DNA of 28,877 nt from a virus: IMG/VR virus record IMGVR_UViG_3300025543_000141, positions 1 through 28,877 of that record, one strand, 5' to 3'. The translations under genes were made by a program, and so were the position numbers. Shown one piece after another: positions 14,301 to 22,523 of the stretch. Position 1 is the stretch's first letter, and every line of letters begins with the position of its first letter. The notes beneath the pieces are model-generated. The model was not told the DNA's origin. It saw only the letters and a program-made list of their open reading frames with translations, and did no database searches.

Positions 14301-15737
14301 TTTTAAAGCTTCTTGTTTTTGAGCTGCCGCTGCATCACCTGTTCTAAAAAATGAAAAAGCGGTATCAGTAAAATGATCATAATCTGCGGTTAGATAATTA
14401 CCTAACTCACTTTGAAGTTTGATTGACATATCTTTTTGATTGTTTTTATTTAACAGCTTACCTGTCATATTATCAACACCGTTTCTCATTTTTATAACTA
14501 AATTTTTTAATTCTGTTGAAACTCTTCTTCCTTTGTTACCGCCAACAGTGTTTTCAACATCTTTTAAAAGTTTATCAAATTCACCGCCTGGTACTATTTC
14601 ATAATCACCAGCTGTAAATAATCCATCAGGTCCTTCTGCAGTTTTAAGTCTTCTAAAACCTTCTTCAGTTTCTGAAAACTCTAACAGTTTTCTAGCATTA
14701 TTTTTTAAACCAGATTTAGATTCTATTAAATCAGGTAATTTTTCAGCTGTAATATTTGCTGCTTTCTTACCAGGTATGGGTTGCATTACTTTTTGAATTC
14801 TTTTTAATATTTCTTCTTCATTTTTAAGCACAGTGTTTCCTGTAATATTAGGAACTACTTCTTTTACGGTATCAAATAAATCAATAACATCTTGACCTGC
14901 ATCAAATTTAATTGCTTCTGCAACATCTGCAGATCTTCTTGCTCCTTCAGCACTTACTTCATCTAACATACCAGCTTGACTAAAACCAAACTTAATATAC
15001 TTTTCATATAATTCTTTTACACCACCACTAAAACCAGTTCCTTCTGTATATCTTAACAAACCTTCTTTAGCAGGTCGTCTTAATGCATTAATACCTTTAC
15101 CTGCACCAGCTATACCTAGATTAAATATTGATCCATCTATTCCAAATTTAACTCTGTTAGTTAATCTACGAAAAGCTTCTTCTCTACCTTCTTTTTTATC
15201 TCTGTTCATCATAGTGAATGCAACAGGTTCTAGTGATGTGCCTTTTAACATATCACCTAATGTTCCTATTTCCTCATCTGATACAATAGCTTCTCCAACT
15301 GCAGCACCACCTATACCACCAGCTAACTGAGAATTTTTTACATTGTTTATTACTTTCCCAAATCTACTAAGCTCAGCATATTTACCTATTTTTCTAGCAT
15401 CAATAGCTTTTTTAGCTAAACCCATTCCTATCTTAGCACCTTGAAATGCAGGGACTCCTATTTGTGCTAAGGCTGTTGTAATTTTACCAACTGTTCTTGC
15501 TTCTGCTTCATCATCAAAAGGATTAAGATCATCAAAAAATTTTTCAACAGAAGTTGCTGTATCTGTATCCCCTATTAAATCAAATAGTTCAGCTCCTAAA
15601 GATACAAAACCTTTTGGTATATTTATTAATCCAGTTGCAACTCCTGCTAATGCGGACTCAATAAATCCAGTCTCATCTGCTTTTTTTCTTTTTGCTGATC
15701 TAGTAGGGCCGAAAGCTTCTTCTTCAGAAATAGGCAT
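11358..15737 (-). CDS. Very large virion protein, probable internal/ejection protein
   Basis: At 1459 aa this is the largest protein in the window. It has long helical, charged stretches broken by Gly/Ala-rich weakly hydrophobic segments, for example SALAGVATGLINIPKGFVS (about 27-45), LAGGIGGAAVGEAIVSD (about 138-154) and HARNLISAGAFAAANGAIVP (about 755-775). Such proteins in podoviruses (T7 gp15/gp16, P22 gp16/gp20) are packaged in the head and injected to make a conduit for DNA. No lytic transglycosylase or other enzyme motif was seen. The C-terminus is low-complexity and Ser/Thr/Asn-rich. A perfect AGGAGGT site precedes the ATG at 15737. Its place between virion genes and the lysis genes supports a structural role; the exact function is inference. 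Confidence 0.6.
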   Translation of the reverse strand: MPISEEEAFGPTRSAKRKKADETGFIESALAGVATGLINIPKGFVSLGAELFDLIGDTDTATSVEKFFDDLNPFDDEAEARTVGKITTALAQIGVPAFQGAKIGMGLAKKAIDARKIGKYAELSRFGKVINNVKNSQLAGGIGGAAVGEAIVSDEEIGTLGDMLKGTSLEPVAFTMMNRDKKEGREEAFRRLTNRVKFGIDGSIFNLGIAGAGKGINALRRPAKEGLLRYTEGTGFSGGVKELYEKYIKFGFSQAGMLDEVSAEGARRSADVAEAIKFDAGQDVIDLFDTVKEVVPNITGNTVLKNEEEILKRIQKVMQPIPGKKAANITAEKLPDLIESKSGLKNNARKLLEFSETEEGFRRLKTAEGPDGLFTAGDYEIVPGGEFDKLLKDVENTVGGNKGRRVSTELKNLVIKMRNGVDNMTGKLLNKNNQKDMSIKLQSELGNYLTADYDHFTDTAFSFFRTGDAAAAQKQEALKYYTAAKLTEEAAIKKIPIATLKQNADFMNKVAKDGEQLIAKYLTAKNIDDPAIDLLRQDKRNIQEILVDKPRTPSGGIDKAAAKLEDQVIKVNPEILKGKRLNEFEEIIYGRITDPKHTYLSSITKMATLNSTLELMEDVGRIGSKKFLKDGTTLNPGRYIFGDGTEEGAIRELLNIPEVRNPKGNLVPLTPQQTADGLAILNDPKQFKKVEALKDKNLIGLLPLENQYVRAPFYDDIFQTTAQFLNTGKIGAVYKYGVLAPKAVSQITKTILSPITHARNLISAGAFAAANGAIVPTGTDFTSLLPKSLGGDIFQAGRLIDPKTKQGVGLFETAKRITYGRIRGTMTRQDRDLYERLLKIGMVKTNPITGELDRLGQDFYKNSFVDPATTQSKTFRGFTNLVQKGKKAYGKIQDAYVAEDDFWKTITWGLERNRYEDIFTKQGVTSTNFKKILEGTETGVSKEMSDYVRQGVKRNFDPVAGTYIGSYDDFLDEFAANLSRNLVPNYAYIGRAGKALRLSPFGNFIAFPLEILRTGSNILEQGIKERATGIPELVSLGNRRILSFGLTVGGIPKIAQESFKAMHDVDNEEMEALRRVVPEWSKNSTLLPMGRDKNGYLKYVDFSYSNAYDTLLRPFNTVFNAIAEGKNDETSLKQSLGEGLQESAVELLKPFTTESIFTEALVDSTIRRGIGREGRRVWDQADDPFIKIVKGFGHVAKSFEPGSYRQLERLGNSLLGKTDPKYGKEYNVFDELPGLAGFGIKTADPERSLVYKTSQFGSDLKKSENLFTSTLLKGGRVSPEDIINRYKYSEQARFQVLKKMAKDVDAMRELGMPDYKIKKELKKRKGLSSKVVSDVMLGVYTPKRPTNFFIERTGEINRDLNRKEGNAVPNPYFKALPVINGIMNKNRRVDLLEGNLGMSDLSYGMPKQEPRITTPNLTSDASINTQVVQSQNTGSTLPANFASLPTAERSKIIEEFFTT

Positions 15738-15746
15738 ATATACCTC

Positions 15747-16880
15747 CTACGTTTTTTTAGTTTCTTTTATTTTTGCAATAAATTCAGGGTCTCCTGGTAT
15801 GTAAATTACTCCATCTACAACTCTTACTGGTTTACCATTATCTCTAATATAGTATTCACCATTAGGACCTTCTTTATAATCATCAGGTAATAATTCAATA
15901 TCTTGTCTAGTAAATTCACCAACTAAATCTCCTAGTCCCGCATCTTCTAATTTTTCCATTTCTTTTAAAAACCCTGTTTCACTTATTCCTCTTCCTTTAG
16001 CAAAGTCCATAAGAGCTTTACTTTCTGCAAGTCTAAGAGCAGGGCTTCTTTTGGATTCTGTTACTAAATTATAAGCTTCTTTAAAAGAATCTAATCCATA
16101 TTCTTTTTGTATAGCTTTAACAAATTTAATTTGTTCTGGTTCTTTCATATCATCAAATGATTTTTGTAAAGCTAACATCTTAATATCTTTTTCTGCTTTT
16201 TGTTTGCTAGCTAATACTTGACCAACACCTTCTAATGGATCTGCTGCAGCTCTACCAACAGCACCAACTAAGTCACCGCCTGGTTGAGCAGCTAAACCTG
16301 CACCAAATTTAGCAAGTTGTAAATATAATTGTCTTTTTGTATCTTCATCTGAAGTACCCATTACTTGATCAATAATACCTTTGTTGTCAGCATATACATC
16401 TAATAATTCTTTTTCAGGATCTTGAGGAATTTTTTTCTCGGTTGTTTTTACAGGTATTTTATTTACAGGTTCTTTGTCCTCTTTCATTGAGGGTAAGGTA
16501 AACCCTTTTTCAGCGGATGTTGGAAAACCAAAAAAATATGCTTTGTCTGGATCATTTCCTGTAAACTCACTAAATTCACCACCAGTTAATAAATCCATTT
16601 GTTTAGTTCCAGAAAAACCTGGATTGTAACCAAATAATCTTCCTAAAGTATTTAAAGGAACATTAGCAAAATCTAAAGCCGCAGCTATTCCAGCATTAGG
16701 GCCGTAAGCTACAGCACCCTCCGCTGCTTTAGCTATAGGTGTTTCACTAAACTTATATTCTGGTCCAGTGTTTTTTTTAACTTCATCTCCCTCAGCATAT
16801 CCAGGTCTAACAGACATAATACCATCATCGCTTCGACCACCCATTCTAAACATAGGTCGTTTTAAAATACGATTCATCAT
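15747..16880 (-). CDS. Virion-associated protein with N-terminal MGG/GIM/YAEG module
   Basis: A 377-aa protein. The N-terminus has a basic, glycine-marked stretch (RPMFRMGGRSDDGIMSVRPG followed by YAEGDEV, within residues 1-34) that recurs in related form in the 17808-18827 protein (YAEGGEV, GGIMNLGG). The middle is Ala/Gly-rich (about 180-215, LAKFGAGLAAQPGGDLVGAV), followed by a lysine-rich helix and a C-terminal beta segment (YYIRDNGKPVRVVDGVIYIP). No enzyme motif is seen. It lies between the large putative ejection protein (9-nt gap) and the Gln-rich protein, so it is probably a minor virion or assembly component. The start could also be the second ATG three bases later. Confidence 0.55.
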   Translation of the reverse strand: MMNRILKRPMFRMGGRSDDGIMSVRPGYAEGDEVKKNTGPEYKFSETPIAKAAEGAVAYGPNAGIAAALDFANVPLNTLGRLFGYNPGFSGTKQMDLLTGGEFSEFTGNDPDKAYFFGFPTSAEKGFTLPSMKEDKEPVNKIPVKTTEKKIPQDPEKELLDVYADNKGIIDQVMGTSDEDTKRQLYLQLAKFGAGLAAQPGGDLVGAVGRAAADPLEGVGQVLASKQKAEKDIKMLALQKSFDDMKEPEQIKFVKAIQKEYGLDSFKEAYNLVTESKRSPALRLAESKALMDFAKGRGISETGFLKEMEKLEDAGLGDLVGEFTRQDIELLPDDYKEGPNGEYYIRDNGKPVRVVDGVIYIPGDPEFIAKIKETKKT

Positions 16881-16881
16881 G

Positions 16882-17808
16882 TTACTTCAATGCTCCGAAT
16901 ATTCCTGCGAGTCCTGTACCTAATCCTAGTGCCGTTTGTAATGGTGATGCTGGTGGTGTTTGTGAGAATTGATACTGTGCAGGATAACCACCCATCAATC
17001 CAGTTACACCTTGACCAAAGAATCCTAATCTCTCTAATGGTTCATAGGCCGCTGTTCTTGCCCCTTGTCTCGCTGCATCTAATTCAGCTTGTGTTTGTGC
17101 TTGTTGTGCTGCACCTACTTGACCCAGTGTTGAAATATCTGCTCTTTGTAATTGTGGTACTTGACCTGCTAATCCAGATTGGAATGAACCTAATCCTAAT
17201 TGTTGTTGTGCTAATCCAGATTGCGCTTGTCCTAAACCAAATCTGTTTTGAATATCTTGTTGTCTAGCTTGTTGTGCTTGACCGAAACCTTGTTGTAACA
17301 TTTGTGCTTGAAGTGCTGCTCTGTCTCTATCTGATTGAGACTGATACTCTGCTCTTTGTACACCTTCTCTACCACCACCAAATGCTCCTGATGCAATTGC
17401 TTGATCAGCAATAGATTTTTCTTGTATGGCTCTTTGTCTATCAAACTCTGATAATGTTGTATCAATTACTTGTGATTGATAAGGTGACATGTATTGTTGC
17501 ATTTGAGATGAAGTTGGTGCTCCAGTTAAACCAGCAATACCACTTAGTGTAGTTCCAACATCTCCCACTGTCTGACCAGCAGCTGTTCCTTGTGCTTTTG
17601 CTTGATCTATAAATGGTTGAAAAGATCCAACACCAGAACCTGCTAATGTTGCAGCTTGTTTTTGTAATGCATCTTGACCTGCAACTGTTGGTGCAAACTT
17701 AGAAGTATCAACAGGAATAGCAGTTGCTGCTGTTAATTGTTTTGCATAATCTTTTCCAAGATCTTCTATAAACTGTGCGGGTAAATTTCTAGTTTCTGTT
17801 ATTGCCAT
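16882..17808 (-). CDS. Gln/Ala-rich virion protein, possible DNA-ejection (T7 gp14-like) protein
   Basis: A 308-aa protein of strongly biased composition. Residues about 100-250 are a long Gln/Ala/Arg-rich helix (SQVIDTTLSEFDRQRAIQEK, then AIASGAFGGGREGVQRAEYQ, then QQARQQDIQNRFG), flanked by hydrophobic Gly-rich ends (ALGLGTGLAGIFGALK at the C-terminus). Long Gln/Ala helices with a Gly-rich hydrophobic tail are typical of small podovirus internal or ejection proteins. No catalytic motif is seen. The codon bias creates spurious open frames on both strands here. The start at 17808 shares one base with the upstream gene's stop (TAATG), and it ends one base before the next gene begins. Confidence 0.55.
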   Translation of the reverse strand: MAITETRNLPAQFIEDLGKDYAKQLTAATAIPVDTSKFAPTVAGQDALQKQAATLAGSGVGSFQPFIDQAKAQGTAAGQTVGDVGTTLSGIAGLTGAPTSSQMQQYMSPYQSQVIDTTLSEFDRQRAIQEKSIADQAIASGAFGGGREGVQRAEYQSQSDRDRAALQAQMLQQGFGQAQQARQQDIQNRFGLGQAQSGLAQQQLGLGSFQSGLAGQVPQLQRADISTLGQVGAAQQAQTQAELDAARQGARTAAYEPLERLGFFGQGVTGLMGGYPAQYQFSQTPPASPLQTALGLGTGLAGIFGALK

Positions 17809-18827
17809 TATACTTGAGACTCCAAATTTTTCATCATACTATACATCTTATCTGCGCCTTTATCAACACTTCCTCCACCTGCTGCTCTGACTGCATCTGC
17901 TGTCATTACGAACTCATTTTTGGATAATCTTGCTGGCACATCATCTGCTTTTTCTTTAGCTCCTAATGGCACAAAACCACCACCTCTAAGGTCCATTTCA
18001 TTACCTCCAAGGTTCATGATTCCTCCATCAGCTTTATCTTGACGTTGTTTAGTTTTAATTATATTGATTTCTTCTTGAGATGCTCCCGTTATACTTGAAA
18101 TAGTGCTATCATCCATTCCTTTATTTAACATGTCTTTTATCATAGAAATTGTTTTATTTACTTCACCACCTTCTGCATATGAATCTGTAAATTGTCCACT
18201 GGGTAAAAATCTAAATTCTGAATCTCCTTTTCTTGCACGTGAAAGTATATCTGCAAAATCAATTCCTTCACCTCTATCTAATTTACTAATATCTATTTCA
18301 TCGTCTTCATCTTGTTCACCTGCTGCTAGTAATCCACCAAGACCTGACACTCCAGCAATACTTGCAATTTTACCTAAACCTGTTAAAGACGTTCCTTTTG
18401 CTAGACCTGCTTTTCCTAATAAATTAGCTAAACCACTTTTATATCCAAACCCAGTTTTTAATGGGTTGAAGCTACCTTTACCAAAAAAAGAACCTAATCC
18501 ACCCTTACCTGCAAGACCACCAAACTGTGTTCCAGGTATACCAAAGGTTAATCCTGCCATTAAAGCAGCTTTACCTATTTTACTTTTAGCAACTTTCTTT
18601 ACAGCCTTTGCTGCTTTTTTAAAAATTTTTTTAAAAAAATATGACTTGATCCCTGTTCCATTAATATCTTCTCCTGCTCCACCTAATGATTTTAAAAGTG
18701 CAGCTTCTTCTGGATTAATATATGCTAAAGATTCCCCTGGAGGAGCCATTCTTTTAGCTTGATCTAAAGTAATAATTCCACCTTCATCGTAGAGTTGTCT
18801 ATTCATATCTGATCTTGAAATTGCCAT
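17808..18827 (-). CDS. Modular Gly/Lys-rich virion protein with C-terminal EFVMTADAVR module
   Basis: A 339-aa protein of distinct zones: N-terminal NRQLYDEGGIITLDQAKRMA (9-28), a very basic stretch about 65-86 (KKIFKKAAKAVKKVAKSKIG), a Gly-rich hydrophobic region 88-170, an acidic patch 171-192, the YAEGGEV motif near 218-223, DGGIMNLGG near 267-275, and the C-terminal module VPARLSKNEFVMTADAVRAA (297-316) then GADKMYSMMKNLE. The last module resembles VPAMLTPGEFV-type segments that recur in phage tail and tape-measure proteins. The basic and Gly-rich parts suggest nucleic-acid or membrane contact during ejection. It is structural by context; the exact role is unknown. Confidence 0.55.
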   Translation of the reverse strand: MAISRSDMNRQLYDEGGIITLDQAKRMAPPGESLAYINPEEAALLKSLGGAGEDINGTGIKSYFFKKIFKKAAKAVKKVAKSKIGKAALMAGLTFGIPGTQFGGLAGKGGLGSFFGKGSFNPLKTGFGYKSGLANLLGKAGLAKGTSLTGLGKIASIAGVSGLGGLLAAGEQDEDDEIDISKLDRGEGIDFADILSRARKGDSEFRFLPSGQFTDSYAEGGEVNKTISMIKDMLNKGMDDSTISSITGASQEEINIIKTKQRQDKADGGIMNLGGNEMDLRGGGFVPLGAKEKADDVPARLSKNEFVMTADAVRAAGGGSVDKGADKMYSMMKNLESQV

Positions 18828-18839
18828 AATTTATCTATC

Positions 18840-19010
18840 TTATTTGGTTTTACCGAAAATATCAAGGCTTGGCATAAGAACTTTTATATCTCTTCGAATG
18901 TCTGTCTCAGGTATTCCCTTTGATTTCCATTCATTATCGTCCTTATATTCCTCACCTGTTTTAAGGTTAGTTATTTTTTCTATTATTTTCTCTGGTTTTA
19001 AGACTTGCAT
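18840..19010 (-). CDS. 56-aa conserved small phage protein
   Basis: Hand translation from ATG at 19010 gives 56 codons ending in TAA at 18840-18842. A good Shine-Dalgarno (AGGAGA) lies about 5 nt upstream, just inside the 3' end region of the 19018-19347 gene. The protein has a predicted helix followed by strands (EKIIEKITNLKTGEEYKDDN) and ends IRRDIKVLMPSLDIFGKTK. It is acidic/basic mixed with no membrane segment. No family is recognised. It fills the 190-bp gap between two virion genes, so it may be a small structural or assembly protein. Confidence 0.65.
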   Translation of the reverse strand: MQVLKPEKIIEKITNLKTGEEYKDDNEWKSKGIPETDIRRDIKVLMPSLDIFGKTK

Positions 19011-19017
19011 ATATCTC

Positions 19018-19347
19018 CTATGTTCTATCGATTTCTAATATCGATACTGTGCCTTCAAATATGTCGGCTGTTGCTGCTTGTAATTGTAGTTTGTCACTCT
19101 CTTCTAATATAATTGTTCCATCAGATATAGATTTAGAATCACCTGAGTTAACAGTATGTTCAGCAAATTGATAAGCTCTACCTGCAGATGTGTCATATAT
19201 AAAAGCTTTAATCTCAACGTTACCTGCTCCAACATTAGCTGTATGAATGTTTTGTATGATTGCTCTAGATTCCGTTGGTACAGTATAAATATCTGTAGCA
19301 TTAGTTGTCGTTAAATCAAATTGTGCGTTTCTATATCTATTAGCCAT
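19018..19347 (-). CDS. Small beta-rich virion protein
   Basis: A 109-aa protein with alternating strands and turns through its whole length: ANRYRNAQFDLTTTNATDIY, then VEIKAFIYDTSAGRAYQFAE, then ISDGTIILEESDKLQLQAAT. This looks like a compact beta-sandwich, as in minor capsid-decoration, neck or tail proteins. There is no signal or membrane segment and no enzyme motif. It is coupled to the upstream 59-aa gene by TAATG (19345-19349). Its place among virion genes upstream of the Gly-rich proteins supports a structural role; no specific homologue is claimed. Confidence 0.6.
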   Translation of the reverse strand: MANRYRNAQFDLTTTNATDIYTVPTESRAIIQNIHTANVGAGNVEIKAFIYDTSAGRAYQFAEHTVNSGDSKSISDGTIILEESDKLQLQAATADIFEGTVSILEIDRT

Positions 19348-19526
19348 TATGCTTTACTTCCACTGCTCATGAACCAAGTAAACCTTTGCTGTTCATCTCT
19401 TAAATCTTGTTGAAACGTAGAGTTTAATTTCTCAATCAATCCATCTAAATCTCTAACTAAAGAATCAGCATCTTGCTGTCTATATTCTTTATTGGGTCTT
19501 GTAAATACTACGGTTATCTTTGCCAT
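19347..19526 (-). CDS. 59-aa helical protein between virion genes
   Basis: Hand translation from ATG at 19526 gives 59 codons ending in TAA at 19347-19349. Both ends are TAATG junctions: the start shares a base with the stop of the 270-aa gene (19526) and the stop shares a base with the next ATG (19347). The sequence begins with a strand (MAKITVVFTRPNKEY), followed by a charged amphipathic helix (QQDADSLVRDLDGLIEKLNS) and an aromatic segment (QQRFTWFMSSG). The perfect fit between neighbours makes it a real gene. The function is unknown, perhaps a small connector or chaperone. Confidence 0.7.
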   Translation of the reverse strand: MAKITVVFTRPNKEYRQQDADSLVRDLDGLIEKLNSTFQQDLRDEQQRFTWFMSSGSKA

Positions 19527-20338
19527 TATAGAAGCCCTGCTAGTCCACCATTTTTAAAAGATCCCATTGAGTCTGAACCACCTTTGTCTGCTGCTCCCAT
19601 ACCGCTACTAGCACCTGAAGGACCATCCATAAAACCACTATCATATCCTGCTTGATAACCACCCGTACCTGCAGCTTTATTTGCTGCTGCCATAGATTTA
19701 GTTGCTCGCTCTCTTGCTGCTTCTTGAGCTGCTTCTTGAGCTTGAAGTTTAGCTAAATTTTTAAGAGATATTTTTTTACCTAATTTTTGTCGCTCTAACA
19801 TTTTAGAAATTCTTGATGTTCTTCTTCTAGAAGATCTTGCAGCATCTGTATAATAACCTCCTAAAGCATTTTGTTTATTTAAATCCTCTGGATCATAAAC
19901 ATTTCCAAATTCATCTATAACGCTGGCTCCTAAAGGTCTATTTTCAAATTGACTTGTTATTCCAGATAAGATTTGCCCTGCAAAAGGTATACCTGTTATT
20001 GCTGATAGTATTCCATTAAGAGCAGTTTTTCCTAAATCAAAACCTTTGCCAACACCAGACTTTGCTTTATCTGTTAGAGTTTCGATTCCACTTATTGCTT
20101 TTTCAAAAGGATTTTGAACAGCAGGATTATTAAAAAATTGTCTGTTTGTTAATCTACTTTTTAAACTTGTGGGTGCATCAATAAAATTATATCCTGGTAT
20201 TTCTTGATAAGGTTCATTATCAATTACAAAATCATTTATTTGATTTTGATAGCCAAACGGATTAGGGTCTCCCTGAACTCCACCCATAATCTTATCTTGA
20301 TATGGATTAGTATTATATAGAGTGTTAATTATTGCCAT
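19526..20338 (-). CDS. Virion protein with Arg-rich middle and Gly-rich C-terminal tail
   Basis: A 270-aa protein. The N-terminal third is Asn/Pro-rich (NTLYNTNPYQDKIMGGVQGD). A Gly/hydrophobic segment lies at about 95-130 (GILSAITGIPFAGQILSGIT), then a basic patch (ARSSRRRTSRISKMLERQKL, about 166-185), an Ala-rich helix (QAQEAAQEAARERATKSMAA) and a flexible Gly/Ser tail ending SFKNGGLAGLL. It shares with the 17808-18827 protein the order of basic, glycine and hydrophobic zones, suggesting an internal or ejection-linked virion component. No enzyme motif is seen. The start shares one base with the stop of the stabilisation-protein gene (TAATG at 20338). Confidence 0.55.
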   Translation of the reverse strand: MAIINTLYNTNPYQDKIMGGVQGDPNPFGYQNQINDFVIDNEPYQEIPGYNFIDAPTSLKSRLTNRQFFNNPAVQNPFEKAISGIETLTDKAKSGVGKGFDLGKTALNGILSAITGIPFAGQILSGITSQFENRPLGASVIDEFGNVYDPEDLNKQNALGGYYTDAARSSRRRTSRISKMLERQKLGKKISLKNLAKLQAQEAAQEAARERATKSMAAANKAAGTGGYQAGYDSGFMDGPSGASSGMGAADKGGSDSMGSFKNGGLAGLL

Positions 20339-22509
20339 TATCGTCTTCCATCAGGTTGTGTGTCTAATCTAAAAGTACCTAACTTCCAACTTTGAGAAGC
20401 TCCAGTATTAGCTACTTTTAAAGATATAGCTCTTGCTCTTGCACGAGTATCTACCTTATCCGTAGAACTTGTAATTGTAAAGGGTCCAAGTGGTGAACTT
20501 GCTTGAGAATTGTTTGGATAGTTTCTTAATTGTAATGTTACTTGAGTATTACCTGTTTGTGATAAAAAGTCAGGCACAAATCTTCTAATCTTCATAAGGT
20601 GCTCACCATCTCCTTTAAAGTCAGCGATACCTGTCATTTGATTACCTACAATTCTTTGAGTAATGTCAAAGTCACCTGATTCAATATTAGAGGTAATAGC
20701 TGTAACTGTTCCACTAGCCACCTGATCAGTTCCTTTTTCATGTTCAAAATATATTGTACTTCCTTCAGTATTACCTTGAACATCAAACGATGCATCATCA
20801 CCTGCATTAAAAAAAGTTGCGTGAGGTAAACCAAATACAGAAGAGTCTTGCCATGCTCCTCTTGCTAAAGTTCCTGTTGTCCACACAGGTCTTTGAGGTG
20901 ATGAGTCCATATAATTATAACTTACGCATCTATTTAAAACAGTTGAACTTTCTGTACAATAGAACCAAGTGATTTCACCAAACAAATTATTTAATCCAAC
21001 ATTAATTAATTGATTAGCTGTTGTATTTAAATCATCAAAAACAAAATCTTCTACTAAACAAATCATAGTCTCAAGATTACCAGAGTATTTAAAGAAACCA
21101 TTTTCCGAAAACCAATACGCAGCACCATCAACTTCTAATGCAGCGTTCTGTCCAATCAATCCACAGTTAGTTCCTACTTGTTGAAAACCAAATGTAAATG
21201 GTTGACCAATAAATCTCATAGTAAATAGTGAAGTATCTGTCCAAATATAAGTTGCATCTCTACCTCTAACCGCACCTACAATTTTAGATCCATCTGCAAG
21301 TCTTTGTGTACCTGCGGTATTAACTGCTGTTGGTTGGTATGTATTAATATCTTCTTGGTTTGAAAATCTAATAAACATTTCATCTTGAGTTGTTGGATCA
21401 CCAATGGTTAATTCTGTTCCAAAGAATACTAAGTGTCTGTCAGGTGTAGATACTAACATATCTCGTGATGCAGTTGGTGCACCTGATATAATACTTGCTC
21501 TTACTGTTACAGCATTCGTTGCATTTGAGTCCCATTCAAATACTTGTGCATTATGAATTAGTGCAATTACTTTATCTCCAAAGTTATCAATCGACCATAA
21601 ACCTGGATCAACAACTAAATCACCAGATGCAGCTTCTCCCCATGCAATGTAGTCTGAACTGTTTAATACAGTTGCACCATTAGAATGCGTTGCAGCTGTT
21701 GTGTTTCTAACTCCTCTAGTAACACCTGTTAAAGTGTTTGTTGATATACCTGTGTATGAAATTTCTTCTGTTCCTATTTGAATAAAGTTTGTACCTGAAC
21801 TTGGAAACTGAGATGCATCAGTTAATACAATAGTTGTTGTAACAGCATTGATACCCCCATTTAAAGTTGTTGTTGCTTCACCTGTTACAGTTCCGCCCCA
21901 AGAAGCTAATCCCCAACCAAAACCAGGTAATTGTTCTGCAGGTCCTACTGGATAATAATGCTGTACTCTAATGCCACCAGATGTTGTAGCACCTGAACCT
22001 GTTTCATTAGATGGCATTGTAATAGTTAAAGTTGTTCCTGTTGGTACACTTGTTACCATAAATTTTTTATCATCAAAGTCTGATGCTGAAAAATTAGAAT
22101 TAGTTATTGCTGTAAAATTATCTAAAAGAATAATATCATTTTCTTGAATGTTATGATCCGTGCTAAATGTTATCGTGACTGTTGGCGAACCATTCGTTGT
22201 ACTAAATGCATTTGATAAAGTTGTTGTAGTTTTAATAGGGTGAATATCATAATAAACACCACCTGTATAAGCGTATAAAATTCTGTTTGTACCTATGATT
22301 GCAAACTTGTTTCCTGATTTATTGACTAAATGATGTAAAGCTCTTGCAGCTCCTGTAAGTTTGGATTCTCCTAATTGTGACCAACCACCAATTTTTTCAG
22401 GTGTACCATATCTAAAACGTACGTTGTCACCATCAACCCATTGTCCTTCGGCTGTGGTCTCTGTAATCTGTTTATTGAATCCTGGTTGGAATCCTATTTT
22501 TTGTAGCAT
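20338..22509 (-). CDS. Phage stabilisation protein (P22 gp10-like tail hub)
   Basis: A 723-aa protein. The N-terminus (LQKIGFQPGFNKQITETTAE, then WVDGDNVRFRYGTPEKIGGW) is the hallmark of the P22 gp10-like stabilisation family, which closes the portal channel and links the tail to the head. Most of the rest is strand-rich, with repeated WT/GxW turns as expected for a propeller-like hub (SPQRPVWTTGTLARGAWQDS). It is longer than P22 gp10 (about 470 aa): extra Thr/Ser-rich beta modules sit at about 93-175 and 211-283. The second one ends in the TGISTNTLTGVTRG pattern seen in other phage tail proteins. The ribosome-binding site GAGGTT precedes the ATG at 22509. It is the downstream neighbour of the oxygenase cluster. 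Confidence 0.82.
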   Translation of the reverse strand: MLQKIGFQPGFNKQITETTAEGQWVDGDNVRFRYGTPEKIGGWSQLGESKLTGAARALHHLVNKSGNKFAIIGTNRILYAYTGGVYYDIHPIKTTTTLSNAFSTTNGSPTVTITFSTDHNIQENDIILLDNFTAITNSNFSASDFDDKKFMVTSVPTGTTLTITMPSNETGSGATTSGGIRVQHYYPVGPAEQLPGFGWGLASWGGTVTGEATTTLNGGINAVTTTIVLTDASQFPSSGTNFIQIGTEEISYTGISTNTLTGVTRGVRNTTAATHSNGATVLNSSDYIAWGEAASGDLVVDPGLWSIDNFGDKVIALIHNAQVFEWDSNATNAVTVRASIISGAPTASRDMLVSTPDRHLVFFGTELTIGDPTTQDEMFIRFSNQEDINTYQPTAVNTAGTQRLADGSKIVGAVRGRDATYIWTDTSLFTMRFIGQPFTFGFQQVGTNCGLIGQNAALEVDGAAYWFSENGFFKYSGNLETMICLVEDFVFDDLNTTANQLINVGLNNLFGEITWFYCTESSTVLNRCVSYNYMDSSPQRPVWTTGTLARGAWQDSSVFGLPHATFFNAGDDASFDVQGNTEGSTIYFEHEKGTDQVASGTVTAITSNIESGDFDITQRIVGNQMTGIADFKGDGEHLMKIRRFVPDFLSQTGNTQVTLQLRNYPNNSQASSPLGPFTITSSTDKVDTRARARAISLKVANTGASQSWKLGTFRLDTQPDGRR

Positions 22510-22523
22510 ATAACCTCATCCTA

